Assembly (NCBI GenBank): GCA_020050685.1
Contig: JAGVKG010000031.1
Coordinates: 51,203 to 115,202, forward strand
From: Candidatus Obscuribacterales bacterium
GTDB taxonomy: Bacteria > Cyanobacteriota > Vampirovibrionia > Obscuribacterales > Obscuribacteraceae
Direction: 5' to 3'
DNA length: 64,000 nucleotides
Shown: positions 8,286 through 16,258 of the stretch, one piece after another
Layout: every line of letters starts with the position of its first letter
Numbering within the stretch: position 1 is the first letter of the stretch
Notes under the pieces: generated by a model
What the model saw: the letters and a program-made list of their open reading frames with translations, nothing else
The model's database searches: none
What the model was told of the DNA's origin: nothing
Position numbers and translations under genes: made by a program

Positions 8286-8312
8286 TGGTCTCACCTTATG
8301 GTAATACTATTT

Positions 8313-8340
8313 AGTTTATCATTGTGCGCCAATTCATCAA
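8313..8340 (-). promoter_or_regulatory. candidate promoter of the toxin-antitoxin pair
   Basis: On the minus strand TTGATG (8335-8340) and TAAACT (8313-8318) are separated by 16 bases and lie about 28 bases before the DUF433 start. This is an AT-rich gap between queA and DUF433. Found by eye only. Confidence 0.35.
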
Positions 8341-8384
8341 AAGTTTTTATAAGTCACAGAAATCAAACTTCTGGGATTGGATTG

Positions 8385-9551
8385 CTACAAAATTAGCATG
8401 GCATCGCCGTAGCTGAAGAAGCGGTATCTTTTATCGATAGCTTCTTTGTAGGCGGACATGATCAAATCGTATCCAGCGAAAGCGGAGACCAAGACTAGCA
8501 AACTTGATTTGCTTAGGTGGAAATTGGTTGTCAGACCCTTGATGATTTTGAAGTCGTAGCCGGGGCTGATGTACAAAGAAGTCTTGTCTGATTGTACTGG
8601 TTCAAGCAATCCTGTCTTGCCGGCGGATTCAAGTGCCCGACAGGATGTGGTGCCAACTGCGATTACGCGGCGCCCTTCTTTGAGGGCTTTGTTGATGGTA
8701 GTGGCTGTGGATTCGCTGATGGAGAGTTCTTCTGATTCTATGTGGTGATCTTGCAGCGTTGTCGTAATTGGTTTGAATGTTCCTGGTCCAACATGCAATG
8801 TGACTTTGCACAATTCGATTCCGCGATTGGTTAGTTTGGATAGCAATTGATCGGAGAAATGCAATCCGGCCGTGGGTGCGGCAACGGCTCCCGGTGTTTC
8901 AGCAAATACGGTTTGATAGCGATTGAGATCGGATTGTCTTTGTTTCGCTTCGCCTGAGTCGTCACCATCTTTGTCCCGGTGAATATAGGGAGGCAATGGA
9001 GCAGAACCGGCTAAAGAAAAAATCTTGTAAACGTTTTCTTGCGATCCGAGGCTTAAGAGCAAGCGCTTCTCGCCTTGTTCGGTGTGGATTATGTCTTTTA
9101 CGTGAATTGATAGCTCGTTGTTCTGCGTTATTTCTTGTTGCCCTTGAGGGCGGGGAGACCCCGCCCCTACAGTGTGCGTCGAAATGTCGATGAATAATTC
9201 TTCGCCGGGCTTCAATCTTTTCAATGGTGTGGCCATTGCTTGCCAAACGCCTAGGGTGTGTGGCTCAGCTTTGATAAGCAATATTTCTATGATGCCACCG
9301 GTTGATCGGCGCGCAGTCAATCTTGCCGGTATCACTTTAGTGTCATTCACGACAAGCACATCGCCGGGCTTCAACAAATCAGCAATATCCTTGAATTGAT
9401 GATGCGAAATTGTTTGAGCCTTCCTGTCGACAAACATCAAACGCGATTGATCTCGCGTTGGCAGCGGCTCTTGCGCGATGAGCTCGGCTGGCAATTCGTA
9501 TTCGAAATCGGCTAAAGTATATTCGCGGTTTGCAGTTTCTTTCATGGACAT
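8385..9551 (-). CDS. queA: S-adenosylmethionine:tRNA ribosyltransferase-isomerase
   Basis: QueA transfers and isomerises the ribosyl group of S-adenosylmethionine onto 7-aminomethyl-7-deazaguanine in tRNA, giving epoxyqueuosine. Motifs are clear: P-A-E-L-I-A-Q-E-P, V-N-D-T-K-V-I-P-A-R, A-A-P-T-A-G-L-H-F, H-V-G-P-G-T-F and T-N-F-H-L-S-K-S-S-L near the C-terminus. At 388 residues it is about 40 longer than usual. Most of the excess lies near residues 126-150, where a palindromic repeat is read through in frame as V-G-A-G-S-P-R-P-Q-G, and a smaller part is a charged loop around residues 195-210. The start is ATG 9551 or 9545; neither has a Shine-Dalgarno. Both overlap the start of the divergent queG, the next enzyme of the pathway. 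Confidence 0.96.
   Translation of the reverse strand: MSMKETANREYTLADFEYELPAELIAQEPLPTRDQSRLMFVDRKAQTISHHQFKDIADLLKPGDVLVVNDTKVIPARLTARRSTGGIIEILLIKAEPHTLGVWQAMATPLKRLKPGEELFIDISTHTVGAGSPRPQGQQEITQNNELSIHVKDIIHTEQGEKRLLLSLGSQENVYKIFSLAGSAPLPPYIHRDKDGDDSGEAKQRQSDLNRYQTVFAETPGAVAAPTAGLHFSDQLLSKLTNRGIELCKVTLHVGPGTFKPITTTLQDHHIESEELSISESTATTINKALKEGRRVIAVGTTSCRALESAGKTGLLEPVQSDKTSLYISPGYDFKIIKGLTTNFHLSKSSLLVLVSAFAGYDLIMSAYKEAIDKRYRFFSYGDAMLIL
9142..9171. repeat. palindromic repeat inside queA
   Basis: GGGCGGGG (9148-9155), AGA, CCCCGCCC (9159-9166) form a perfect 8-base stem with a 3-base loop, flanked by CCCTTGA and CTACAG. It is read through in the queA frame and encodes V-G-A-G-S-P-R-P-Q-G. 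It shares its layout and the adjoining CCCCTAC end with the palindrome at 10836-10855. Palindromes of the GTAGGGGCG type are widespread in cyanobacterial genomes, including inside coding regions. Confidence 0.75.
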
Positions 9552-10704
9552 TATTTTGGATTTGAAGGCAACGATTGTTGATATTGCTCAGTCTCTAGGT
9601 TTCCAGAGAACGGTAATTGGTGGGCTTGAGCCTATGGAGCAGGAAAGAGCCGAGTATGAGGCTTGGCTTGCTAAAGGCTTTGCCGCTGATATGGATTATC
9701 TGCAGCGTACCCCACATTTTATGACATCTCCCCGCCTCCTGTACCCAGAAGCGCGTTCTGTGATCATAGTTTCAGCAAGTTACTACACGGAATTACCGCC
9801 GGATCCGGGTCCAGGATTTGGTCGCGTTGCTCGATATGCGGTCGGGCTTGACTACCACAGCGTGCTGCCGGCCAAGCTTTTGGCATTGAAGGAGCGAATT
9901 GAGGAAAGTATCGGCCGGCCAATTTCCGGCAAAGGTTACACGGACAGCGTGCCGCTTTATGAACAGGGCATGGCAAGCCTGGCAGGACTTGGCTTTGCCG
10001 GCAAGAACACTTTGATCATCGGCCCCAAGCTTTCAGGCTCATACAATTTTGTGGCAGAGCTATTTTGCGATTTGGATTTGGAGCCTGATGAACCATATAA
10101 AGGTACATGCGGGCAGTGCTTTCGCTGCGGGGATATTTGTCCGACCGATGCGATTGTGGATGCGGGCGAAATTAACGCGGGTCTATGTATTTCATATCTG
10201 ACAATTGAGAACAAAGGTGCAATTCCGCTTGAACTTAGATCCAAGCTGGGCGGTTGGGTGTTTGGCTGCGATCTTTGCCAGGAAGTTTGTCCCTACAATC
10301 AAAAACCACCGGAGACACAGTGGCAGGAATTTTTTCCACAATCTGGAACCGGTCACTATTTGAATTTGCTGGAATTATTGGATGAAATTGCGCCAAGTGA
10401 CAGTGCGGATGGAAAGTTTAAGCAACGATTTGGTAAGACGCCTCTCAGTCGGCCAAAGCGCCGCGGGCTTTTGCGCAATGCCTTGGTCGTGCTGGGAAAT
10501 CAGAAGCCGGATGGGGCCTTGGAAGTACTGCGGCGATTTATAGACAAGGAATCTAACCCCATGCTGAGGGAGCATGCCGCCTGGGCAATTGCTCAACAGG
10601 GAACTTTATCGGCAAAAAAGACTCTTGAATCAATGATAGGGAACGAGTCCGATGAATTGACCCGGCAAGCAATTGGTAACCATATTGAATGTATGAAGTT
10701 GTAG
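9544..10704 (+). CDS. queG: epoxyqueuosine reductase
   Basis: QueG is a cobalamin and 4Fe-4S enzyme that reduces epoxyqueuosine in tRNA to queuosine, the step after QueA. The 386 residues contain two ferredoxin-type clusters: Cys189-x2-Cys192-x2-Cys195-x3-Cys199-Pro and Cys242-x2-Cys245-x3-Cys249-Pro. The family motif Y-T-D-S-V-P-L-Y-E-Q-G, carrying the catalytic Asp, and G-F-A-G-K-N-T-L-I-I lie upstream of them. A C-terminal HEAT-like helical region (about residues 320-386) is present, as in many homologues. The frame is open upstream to ATG 9478, but ATG 9544 gives the usual N-terminus. No Shine-Dalgarno is seen, and the start overlaps that of the divergent queA. Confidence 0.96.
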   Translation: MDIILDLKATIVDIAQSLGFQRTVIGGLEPMEQERAEYEAWLAKGFAADMDYLQRTPHFMTSPRLLYPEARSVIIVSASYYTELPPDPGPGFGRVARYAVGLDYHSVLPAKLLALKERIEESIGRPISGKGYTDSVPLYEQGMASLAGLGFAGKNTLIIGPKLSGSYNFVAELFCDLDLEPDEPYKGTCGQCFRCGDICPTDAIVDAGEINAGLCISYLTIENKGAIPLELRSKLGGWVFGCDLCQEVCPYNQKPPETQWQEFFPQSGTGHYLNLLELLDEIAPSDSADGKFKQRFGKTPLSRPKRRGLLRNALVVLGNQKPDGALEVLRRFIDKESNPMLREHAAWAIAQQGTLSAKKTLESMIGNESDELTRQAIGNHIECMKL

Positions 10705-10737
10705 CCAATCAGAAAAATAACCAATCAGTTACATCAA

Positions 10738-10860
10738 GATTTGTCGAAGCATGAGGGGTCTTTCGTCGCGCCGCGCGCTCCTCAGGATGACATGTTGGTG
10801 GATAGTTGTATAAGAAGTTGTTCGTGCTTTTCCGCGGGCGAGGCGTGCCTCGCCCCTACG
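10738..10860. repeat. repeat-rich spacer between convergent genes, with palindrome
   Basis: No gene. The spacer holds a stretch (10738-10794, GTCGAAGC...CTCAGGATGACA) of the kind often found dispersed in bacterial genomes, then a palindrome at 10836-10855: GGGCGAGGC, GT, GCCTCGCCC, perfect 9-base arms followed by CCTACGG. The palindrome belongs to the same family as the one inside queA. Lying between convergent queG and the WD40 gene, it could act as a two-way transcription terminator, although it has no T-tract. Confidence 0.6.
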
Positions 10861-10861
10861 G

Positions 10862-12316
10862 CTAACGCAAATTCCAGAGGCGGATGCTTTTGTCGTCGGA
10901 GCCGGTTAGGGCTTGTTGGCCGTTAGGTGAAAAGCCCATGCCCCAGATTCCCCATATCAGTCCATCATAATGTGCAAGCTCTTTTCCGCTTTGCAGATCC
11001 CAAAGACGAATCGTTTTATCCAAGCTGCCGGATATGGCACGTCTGTTGTCTTGTAAAAAAGACACAGCTAAGACCCAGTCGCTATGCCCTTCCAGGCGAT
11101 GTGCAAGTTGGCCGCTTTGTATATCCCACATGCATATGGCGAGATCGCGTCCGGCCGACAGTGCATATTTTCCGTCCGGAGAAAATGCGCAGGAAAGAAC
11201 ATATCCGGTGTGACCATTGAAGCGATGTAGCTCCGTGCCATTTTGCAAATCCCAAACACGAACCGATTTATCATCGGAGCCGGATAAACCTTTGGTGCCA
11301 TCAGGCGAGATTGCCACTGATTCAACAGGACTTGTGTGTCCATCGAAGCGACGAATTTGTGTACCACTTGTGAGATCCCATAAGCGAACACTTTGATCGT
11401 AACTGCCGGAAAGTGCGCGATTTCCGTCTGGAGAGAAGGCTACACTCGAAACTATGTTCGCATGACCATCAAGTTGACGTAAAAGTTTGCCGGTCTCCAA
11501 ATCCCAGAGCCTGACTGATTTATCGTCGCCGCCAGAAAGCGCGCGTTTTCCATCTGGAGAAAAGACTGCACAATTGACATCGCCATCGTGTCCTTGCAGA
11601 ACAAAAATCTGTCGTCCAGAATCCAGATCCCACAAGCGAACTGTGCCATCAGATCCAGCAGACAAGGCTCTTCGACCATCGGGAGAAAATGTGACACTAT
11701 CCACCCAACTAATGTGACCTTCTAAATGACGTGCTTCTTCTAGTTGTCGTCCTGTCGATAGACCAGGTTGATTTGGATATTGGGCAATTGAACTTTCATT
11801 TGATCTGGCAGCAGAATTTGTCGGCCCGGAGTTGAGGGATTGTAAATCGGTCATTGGTGTTAGTGGCGGTTGTGCATTAGCGGCAGAACCATTGGACGCA
11901 GAATTGCTTGGTGCTGATTCTTGTGGAAATGAAGGCGAGGTTTGCATACCACTGACCGCTTGTGGTTCATTCGACAAACTGAAGTTCGGATATTTTGCTT
12001 GCAGCAGGGCGATGCGTTTGTCCAAGGCTGCCGCATCTGATTGTTTGCTTTCTGCTTTATATACTTCTTGCAGAGCTTTAAGACTGGCCAAGAGTCTTTC
12101 GTCTTGCGGCACTAACTTTTCTGCCTCCTTGACGGCTTCTTTGAGATTCTGTTCTGCCAGCGGCAAGTTGCCTTCGCCAAGCAAGCGCAAGCCGTTTTGT
12201 TGGCAGGTTCGCCAAACCATGTCTTGGGCAAACGAGGGAGCGAAGAAATTGGATGATAGACAGGCTACCGTCAACAAAGAAAGTGTTGCCGATGTCCACA
12301 GTTTTTGTTTGTTCAT
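10862..12316 (-). CDS. secreted TPR/WD40-repeat protein
   Basis: 484 residues from ATG 12316. The frame opens at ATG 12355, but the later start gives a proper signal peptide (M-N-K-Q-K, hydrophobic core, cleavage after S-F-A near residue 31); neither start has a good ribosome site. After cleavage a helical TPR-like region (about residues 35-100) is followed by a low-complexity Ser/Asn/Pro linker, then seven WD40 repeats. Each has the G-H-x-x-x-V-x-S-V-x-F-S-P-D-G and L-W-D-L pattern, ending at the C-terminus. Seven repeats close one complete beta-propeller, so this is probably an exported protein-interaction scaffold. The last repeat lacks the GH dipeptide (G-L instead). No enzyme domain is present. 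Confidence 0.92.
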   Translation of the reverse strand: MNKQKLWTSATLSLLTVACLSSNFFAPSFAQDMVWRTCQQNGLRLLGEGNLPLAEQNLKEAVKEAEKLVPQDERLLASLKALQEVYKAESKQSDAAALDKRIALLQAKYPNFSLSNEPQAVSGMQTSPSFPQESAPSNSASNGSAANAQPPLTPMTDLQSLNSGPTNSAARSNESSIAQYPNQPGLSTGRQLEEARHLEGHISWVDSVTFSPDGRRALSAGSDGTVRLWDLDSGRQIFVLQGHDGDVNCAVFSPDGKRALSGGDDKSVRLWDLETGKLLRQLDGHANIVSSVAFSPDGNRALSGSYDQSVRLWDLTSGTQIRRFDGHTSPVESVAISPDGTKGLSGSDDKSVRVWDLQNGTELHRFNGHTGYVLSCAFSPDGKYALSAGRDLAICMWDIQSGQLAHRLEGHSDWVLAVSFLQDNRRAISGSLDKTIRLWDLQSGKELAHYDGLIWGIWGMGFSPNGQQALTGSDDKSIRLWNLR

Positions 12317-12401
12317 TATTGTGTGCCCCGTTTGCAATCTTGACCTGTTAATCATAACGGAATTTAATTTTCCGGCAAATCACGGCAAGCGACTTTCTCG
12401 C

Positions 12402-13187
12402 TTACATGCCCGCAGTCAGCCCGCCATCTATTGGCAAAATGGCACCGTTAATGTATGCGGCATCGTCTGAGCATAAGAAGAGCACGACCTTCGCTACTTC
12501 TTCGGCGGTTCCGACGCGACGCATGGGAATGTTGTCTTCGACAAAATCCTGCAAGGCTTGCTCGCCGGTAATTCCTTTTCGGGCGCCGACTTCGGCGTTG
12601 AAACGTTCACACAGTGGTGTGCGAATGCAACCTGGGCATATGCAATTGGTGCGAATTCCTTCTGCGGCATAATCGAGAGACATCGAGCGAGTCAAATGAA
12701 TGATTGCTGCTTTGGAAGAACTGTAAGCGGCATTTAGTTTGATACCGCGCAATCCGGCATCTGATGCATTGTTGATGATCACACCGAATTTATTCGGCAG
12801 CATGTATTTCAGTGCTGCTCTGCTCATCAAAAACGTTCCTTTGAGATTGGTGTCGACTACTCTGTCCCAATCTTCTTCTTTTGTATCAGCAAGTGGAGAA
12901 ATGAACTCTTCGCCAGCGTTGTTGAAGAGAAAGTCAATTCGGCCAAACTTTTTTGCGGCTTGCGAAACAAATTCTTCTACGTCTACTGACGAGGCTATCG
13001 TGCCGGCTAACCAAAAAACCTTGCCGCCCGCTTTTTTGATTTCATTGGCGGTTTGCTCCAAAGCCTCGGCGTTTATATCAATCAATCCGACCGCGGTACC
13101 TTGCTGAGCAAATGCAATTGCCGTAGCCCGCCCAATTCCTGAAGCGGCCCCAGAGATAAGTGCTGATTGAATTAAGCGCTCCGTCAC
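12402..13187 (-). CDS. short-chain dehydrogenase/reductase
   Basis: A classical SDR of 261 residues. The NAD(P)-binding S-G-A-A-S-G-I-G is at residues 12-19, an acidic D-I-N at the end of the second strand (residues 37-39) favours NAD over NADP, N-N-A-G is at 89-92, and the catalytic triad is Ser142, Tyr155 and Lys159. It ends with the usual I-D-G-G segment. The substrate cannot be predicted; such enzymes oxidise or reduce alcohols, sugars or acyl intermediates in the cytosol. The start is GTG 13187 with AGAGGA about 8 bases upstream. The first codons lie inside a degenerate unit of the dispersed repeat, so the element contributes to the N-terminus. Confidence 0.95.
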   Translation of the reverse strand: MTERLIQSALISGAASGIGRATAIAFAQQGTAVGLIDINAEALEQTANEIKKAGGKVFWLAGTIASSVDVEEFVSQAAKKFGRIDFLFNNAGEEFISPLADTKEEDWDRVVDTNLKGTFLMSRAALKYMLPNKFGVIINNASDAGLRGIKLNAAYSSSKAAIIHLTRSMSLDYAAEGIRTNCICPGCIRTPLCERFNAEVGARKGITGEQALQDFVEDNIPMRRVGTAEEVAKVVLFLCSDDAAYINGAILPIDGGLTAGM

Positions 13188-13288
13188 CTACCGGTTCCTC
13201 TTTTAAGTGCTCCGTCGCCTGCCGGCTCCTCCGCACGTGCGCCCGCTTCACTCCGAATTCCTCACCGGAATTCTCCGCTACGCTGAGT
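13172..13288 (-). repeat. dispersed repeat, copy 2, plus degenerate extra unit
   Basis: The reverse complement of 13203-13288 matches 3866-3951, including the core GCGGAGGAGCCG, two variable bases, AGGCGACGGAGC. It is followed directly by a degenerate second core (13172-13202, AGAGGAACCGGTAGGTGACGG) in which the SDR start codon lies. Copy 2 also contains a hairpin of 7-base arms GAATTCC/GGAATTC (13255-13273) and the palindrome GCACGTGC. As with copy 1, it sits just 5' of a gene on that gene's strand. Confidence 0.6.
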
Positions 13289-13323
13289 CGTCGTTGCTCC
13301 GCTAGGAGTTCGTCTTTGTCTCA

Positions 13324-13608
13324 CTACTCTTTGTGTTTTTCTTTGAGTTCGATTACTGATTCGAGGCTGACCAAATCGGAACGATTTTGCCAATTGAGCG
13401 CTTCGAGGATTTCTTCGCGGGTCATAATGCCCTTCAATAAAATCAGCTCGCCGATGTGCTTGCCGGACTTTTCCTGCTCCTGCATGAGCTCGCCCAATTG
13501 CTTAAGGGTGATCTTGCCGTGCTTCAGTAAGATCTCGCCCAGACGCTCGCGGCGGGTCAAGAGATTCCACTTGTCTTCATCTGAAATGGCATTCTTGTCG
13601 TCAGTCAT
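13324..13608 (-). CDS. small MshEN/GspE-N-like domain protein
   Basis: A 94-residue cytosolic protein made of two helical hairpins with the R-L-G-E-I-L-L-K-H-G-K-I-T pattern repeated as H-I-G-E-L-I-L-L-K-G-I-M-T. This is the arrangement of MshEN/GspII_E_N domains. In full-length pilus or type II secretion ATPases this domain lies at the N-terminus and can bind cyclic di-GMP; here it stands alone without an ATPase. It could be a stand-alone nucleotide sensor or adaptor, but the key binding residues cannot be confirmed by eye. The start is ATG 13608 with a weak GGAAA upstream. It lies just downstream of secF on the same strand with a 67-base gap. Confidence 0.75.
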   Translation of the reverse strand: MTDDKNAISDEDKWNLLTRRERLGEILLKHGKITLKQLGELMQEQEKSGKHIGELILLKGIMTREEILEALNWQNRSDLVSLESVIELKEKHKE

Positions 13609-13675
13609 GCATTTATTTCCATCGGGATTGTCTTATTGGCACAGGTCTTAAACCCATGACATATTATAGAACAAA

Positions 13676-14635
13676 TTATGCAGCCTTTAGTCTCAGATTG
13701 GACTTGTACTCGCGCCACCAGGCAAGCAAGCAGCTGGCGTTGAAGATCGAAGAATAAGTACCGGAAATGATACCGATAAGCATTGCCAAGACGAAGTCTC
13801 TCGTCGTCACTCCGCCGAGAAGATAAAGTGACGTCAAGGTGATAACAACTGTGAGCGACGTGTAAATTGATCGCGCCAGTGTTTGATTGACGCTCTCGTT
13901 GGCAATGTCGCCAAACGTCTTGCGGTATTCCAGACCGGTTTTTGGATCGGTAGCTTTGCTGCCGACATGCTTGGCGTTTTCCCGAATTCTGTCGAAGACA
14001 ACAATCGTGTCGTGAACTGAAAATCCGATTACGGTCAAGATGGCGGAGATGAACAAGCTATCTACTTCCATGCCCACGACCAAACCAAGAATGGCGAAGA
14101 CACCACACAAAATGAGTACGTCGTGCGCAAGCGCAATGATTGTGCACACCGCATAGTCAAGTTTAAAGCGGTAGGAAATATATGCCACCATCATGGCAAA
14201 GGTGAGGAAGAGTGCCACCAAGCCCGATGTCAAAAGTTCCGGACCAACTGTAGCCGAAACCTTGTCCACCGATAGCACCTTAAACGTGCCAAGTTTGGCT
14301 TGCAGGGTTTCGTCCAGCTTGCGCTTTTGTGCTTCGTCTTCAATTGCCTTGGTGCGCATGACGATAACTTCGGCATCTGAAATGTAGGCTTGCTGAACTT
14401 GCGAACCTTCGAAGCCAACTTCGCTCAAGACTTGCCGCACATCATCCAGTCCAACTTTTTTATCAAACTGGTATTGCAAAATTGATCCGCCGGTAAAGTC
14501 GATACCAGGCTTAAGTGGTGCGTGGAACGTTAAGAGACAAGCAATGATGCCGATTAGTCCGGGAATTGTAATAGCGAGTGAAATGCCGATCCAGATCCGG
14601 CGATATTTAACAATATCGATTTTGAGGTTGTTCAT
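13676..14635 (-). CDS. secF: protein translocase subunit SecF
   Basis: SecF works with SecD in the cytoplasmic membrane to pull translocating proteins to the outside, driven by the proton-motive force. At 319 residues it has the first helix, then the periplasmic P1 motif P-G-I-D-F-T-G-G, then five helices. They carry G-F-S-V-H-D-T-I-V-V-F-D-R-I-R-E-N (conserved Asp pair) and N-Q-T-L-A-R-S-I-Y-T-S-L-T near the end. The start overlaps the secD stop by four bases (ATGA), so the two are translationally coupled. Normal length; no oddities. Confidence 0.98.
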   Translation of the reverse strand: MNNLKIDIVKYRRIWIGISLAITIPGLIGIIACLLTFHAPLKPGIDFTGGSILQYQFDKKVGLDDVRQVLSEVGFEGSQVQQAYISDAEVIVMRTKAIEDEAQKRKLDETLQAKLGTFKVLSVDKVSATVGPELLTSGLVALFLTFAMMVAYISYRFKLDYAVCTIIALAHDVLILCGVFAILGLVVGMEVDSLFISAILTVIGFSVHDTIVVFDRIRENAKHVGSKATDPKTGLEYRKTFGDIANESVNQTLARSIYTSLTVVITLTSLYLLGGVTTRDFVLAMLIGIISGTYSSIFNASCLLAWWREYKSNLRLKAA

Positions 14636-16158
14636 ACGGCCTCCTTGCTTGTGAGTGAACTTTTTGGTGCTTTCGTTTCGTACTTCATACCGAACAAGCC
14701 TAATTTTTTAGGCACCATATGAAGGAATACACGAGATGCTGTAATTGCCGAGAACATCGAGACAGCAACCCCGATTGCCAAGGTAACGGCAAAGCCTTTG
14801 ACGATCGATGTGCCAAATAACATCAGCACCGCACAGGCAATCAAACTGTTGACATTGGAGTCAAAGATCGATGAAAAGGCACGGCCAAAACCAGCTTCGA
14901 TTGCAGAATAAAGATTTTTGCCACCACGCAATTCTTCTTTTGTTCGTTCAAAAATAAGAATGTTGGCGTCGACAGCCATACCGACTGACAGAATGAAACC
15001 AGCAATGCCGGCTAGGGTTAACGTGACTGGAATTGCTTTGAAGATTGACAAAGTTGTGAGCGTATAGAGGATCAAAGCAATGTTTGCCACAAAGCCTGGC
15101 ACTCTATAAATCGAGAGCATGAAGACCATAACTAAAAGTATGCCGACTGCACCAGCGATCATACTTTTTTGAATTGAGTCTTGTCCAAGTGTGGCGCCAA
15201 CTGTGCGCTCTTCCAAAATTTTCACCGGTACAGGCAAAGCACCAGCATTGAGTTTGACGGCCAAATCAATTGCTTGCTCTTTGGTGAAGTTGCCGGTGAT
15301 TTCGCCGGTTCCACCAACAATTGGCTCACGCACTGTGATGCCGCGATATTGTTCCAGTGGCAAAGGTCTGCCATCAGGTCCGCGTTCGGTTGGTTCTCCA
15401 TCTAAAAAGATACCGATTTGTCTGCCGACCAAGCGCGAAGTCAAAGCACCAAACTTCTTTGCACCTTCTGGTTTGAACTCAAAAAGAATTCTCCACGTAC
15501 CGCCGGAAACCATTGGCACGGCTTGCGCGTGTTTAAATTCAGCGCCGGTCAAGGCGACATCTTTCCAGAAAGCCATGCCTTCTGGGCTGACTTCCAATTC
15601 TTTGAACTCGAGCAAAGCCGTTGTTCCGATGCGGTCTTTGGCTTGCTGGGGATCTTTCACACCAGGCATTTCCACAACCAAACGATCTTTACCGGCTCTT
15701 TGCAAAACTGTTTCTGACACACCAAGGCTGTTGATCCGGTTATTGATCACGGTTTCAACGCCGCGCATAACTTCCGGCGTGATTTCCGGTACTTGCTTGG
15801 AGGGCAAAGCCTGAAGCAAAAGTTGACTGCCGCCGCGCAAATCCAAACCAAGTTTGAGGTCTGTCAACAAAGCATAGCCATGCGATTTGCAAATGACTTG
15901 AATATTGTTAGCCAGTTGAGCCTCGTCGAAAGCACGTTTGGTCACGTCTTCCTTTTCAAAGTTGTTCATTTTGTCGTAGCCAGGTGTGGCCTCGACGCGC
16001 TTCAAGACCTCTCTTTGCAGATCGCCGGGTGGCAAATTTGCCATACGTTGCCAATCTTCCAATTGGCTTAGCGGCACTACTTGAAAGAGTGTGAGCACCG
16101 ACCAGACGAAGACGCCCAGGACGACGAGCAGCTTCCAATTTTTGGTAATTAAGTTCAT
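14632..16158 (-). CDS. secD: protein translocase subunit SecD
   Basis: SecD is the partner of SecF in the SecDF complex. The 508-residue product has an N-terminal helix, the periplasmic L-G-L-D-L-R-G-G motif, the M-P-G-V-K-D-P-Q-Q-A region of the P1 head, then six helices. These contain G-M-A-V-D-A-N-I-L-I-F-E-R, the conserved Asp region needed for proton flow. GAAGG is 5 bases before ATG 16158. The gene is divergent from the first giant secreted protein and separated from it by 250 bases, which puts a Sec booster next to genes that make an exceptional load on Sec. That link is an inference; secDF is a general housekeeping pair. Confidence 0.98.
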   Translation of the reverse strand: MNLITKNWKLLVVLGVFVWSVLTLFQVVPLSQLEDWQRMANLPPGDLQREVLKRVEATPGYDKMNNFEKEDVTKRAFDEAQLANNIQVICKSHGYALLTDLKLGLDLRGGSQLLLQALPSKQVPEITPEVMRGVETVINNRINSLGVSETVLQRAGKDRLVVEMPGVKDPQQAKDRIGTTALLEFKELEVSPEGMAFWKDVALTGAEFKHAQAVPMVSGGTWRILFEFKPEGAKKFGALTSRLVGRQIGIFLDGEPTERGPDGRPLPLEQYRGITVREPIVGGTGEITGNFTKEQAIDLAVKLNAGALPVPVKILEERTVGATLGQDSIQKSMIAGAVGILLVMVFMLSIYRVPGFVANIALILYTLTTLSIFKAIPVTLTLAGIAGFILSVGMAVDANILIFERTKEELRGGKNLYSAIEAGFGRAFSSIFDSNVNSLIACAVLMLFGTSIVKGFAVTLAIGVAVSMFSAITASRVFLHMVPKKLGLFGMKYETKAPKSSLTSKEAV

Positions 16159-16220
16159 TGCAACCTTCTCAGTTGTGATTTTTTGGCAAATGGCTTTATC
16201 AGACTACTAAATCATTTGGA

Positions 16221-16249
16221 TTTATAGGCTTATTACTATTAATACTTAA
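16221..16249 (-). promoter_or_regulatory. candidate secDF promoter
   Basis: On the minus strand TTAAGT (16244-16249) and TATAAA (16221-16226) are 17 bases apart and lie about 60 bases before secD. The -10 box is good (5/6); the -35 is weak. Found by eye only. Confidence 0.35.
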
Positions 16250-16258
16250 AGTTTGAAA

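Noticed and set aside
10741..10926. Small plus-strand gene between queG and the WD40 gene
   Set aside because: It is made mostly of dispersed-repeat and palindrome sequence and runs into the opposite-strand WD40 gene.
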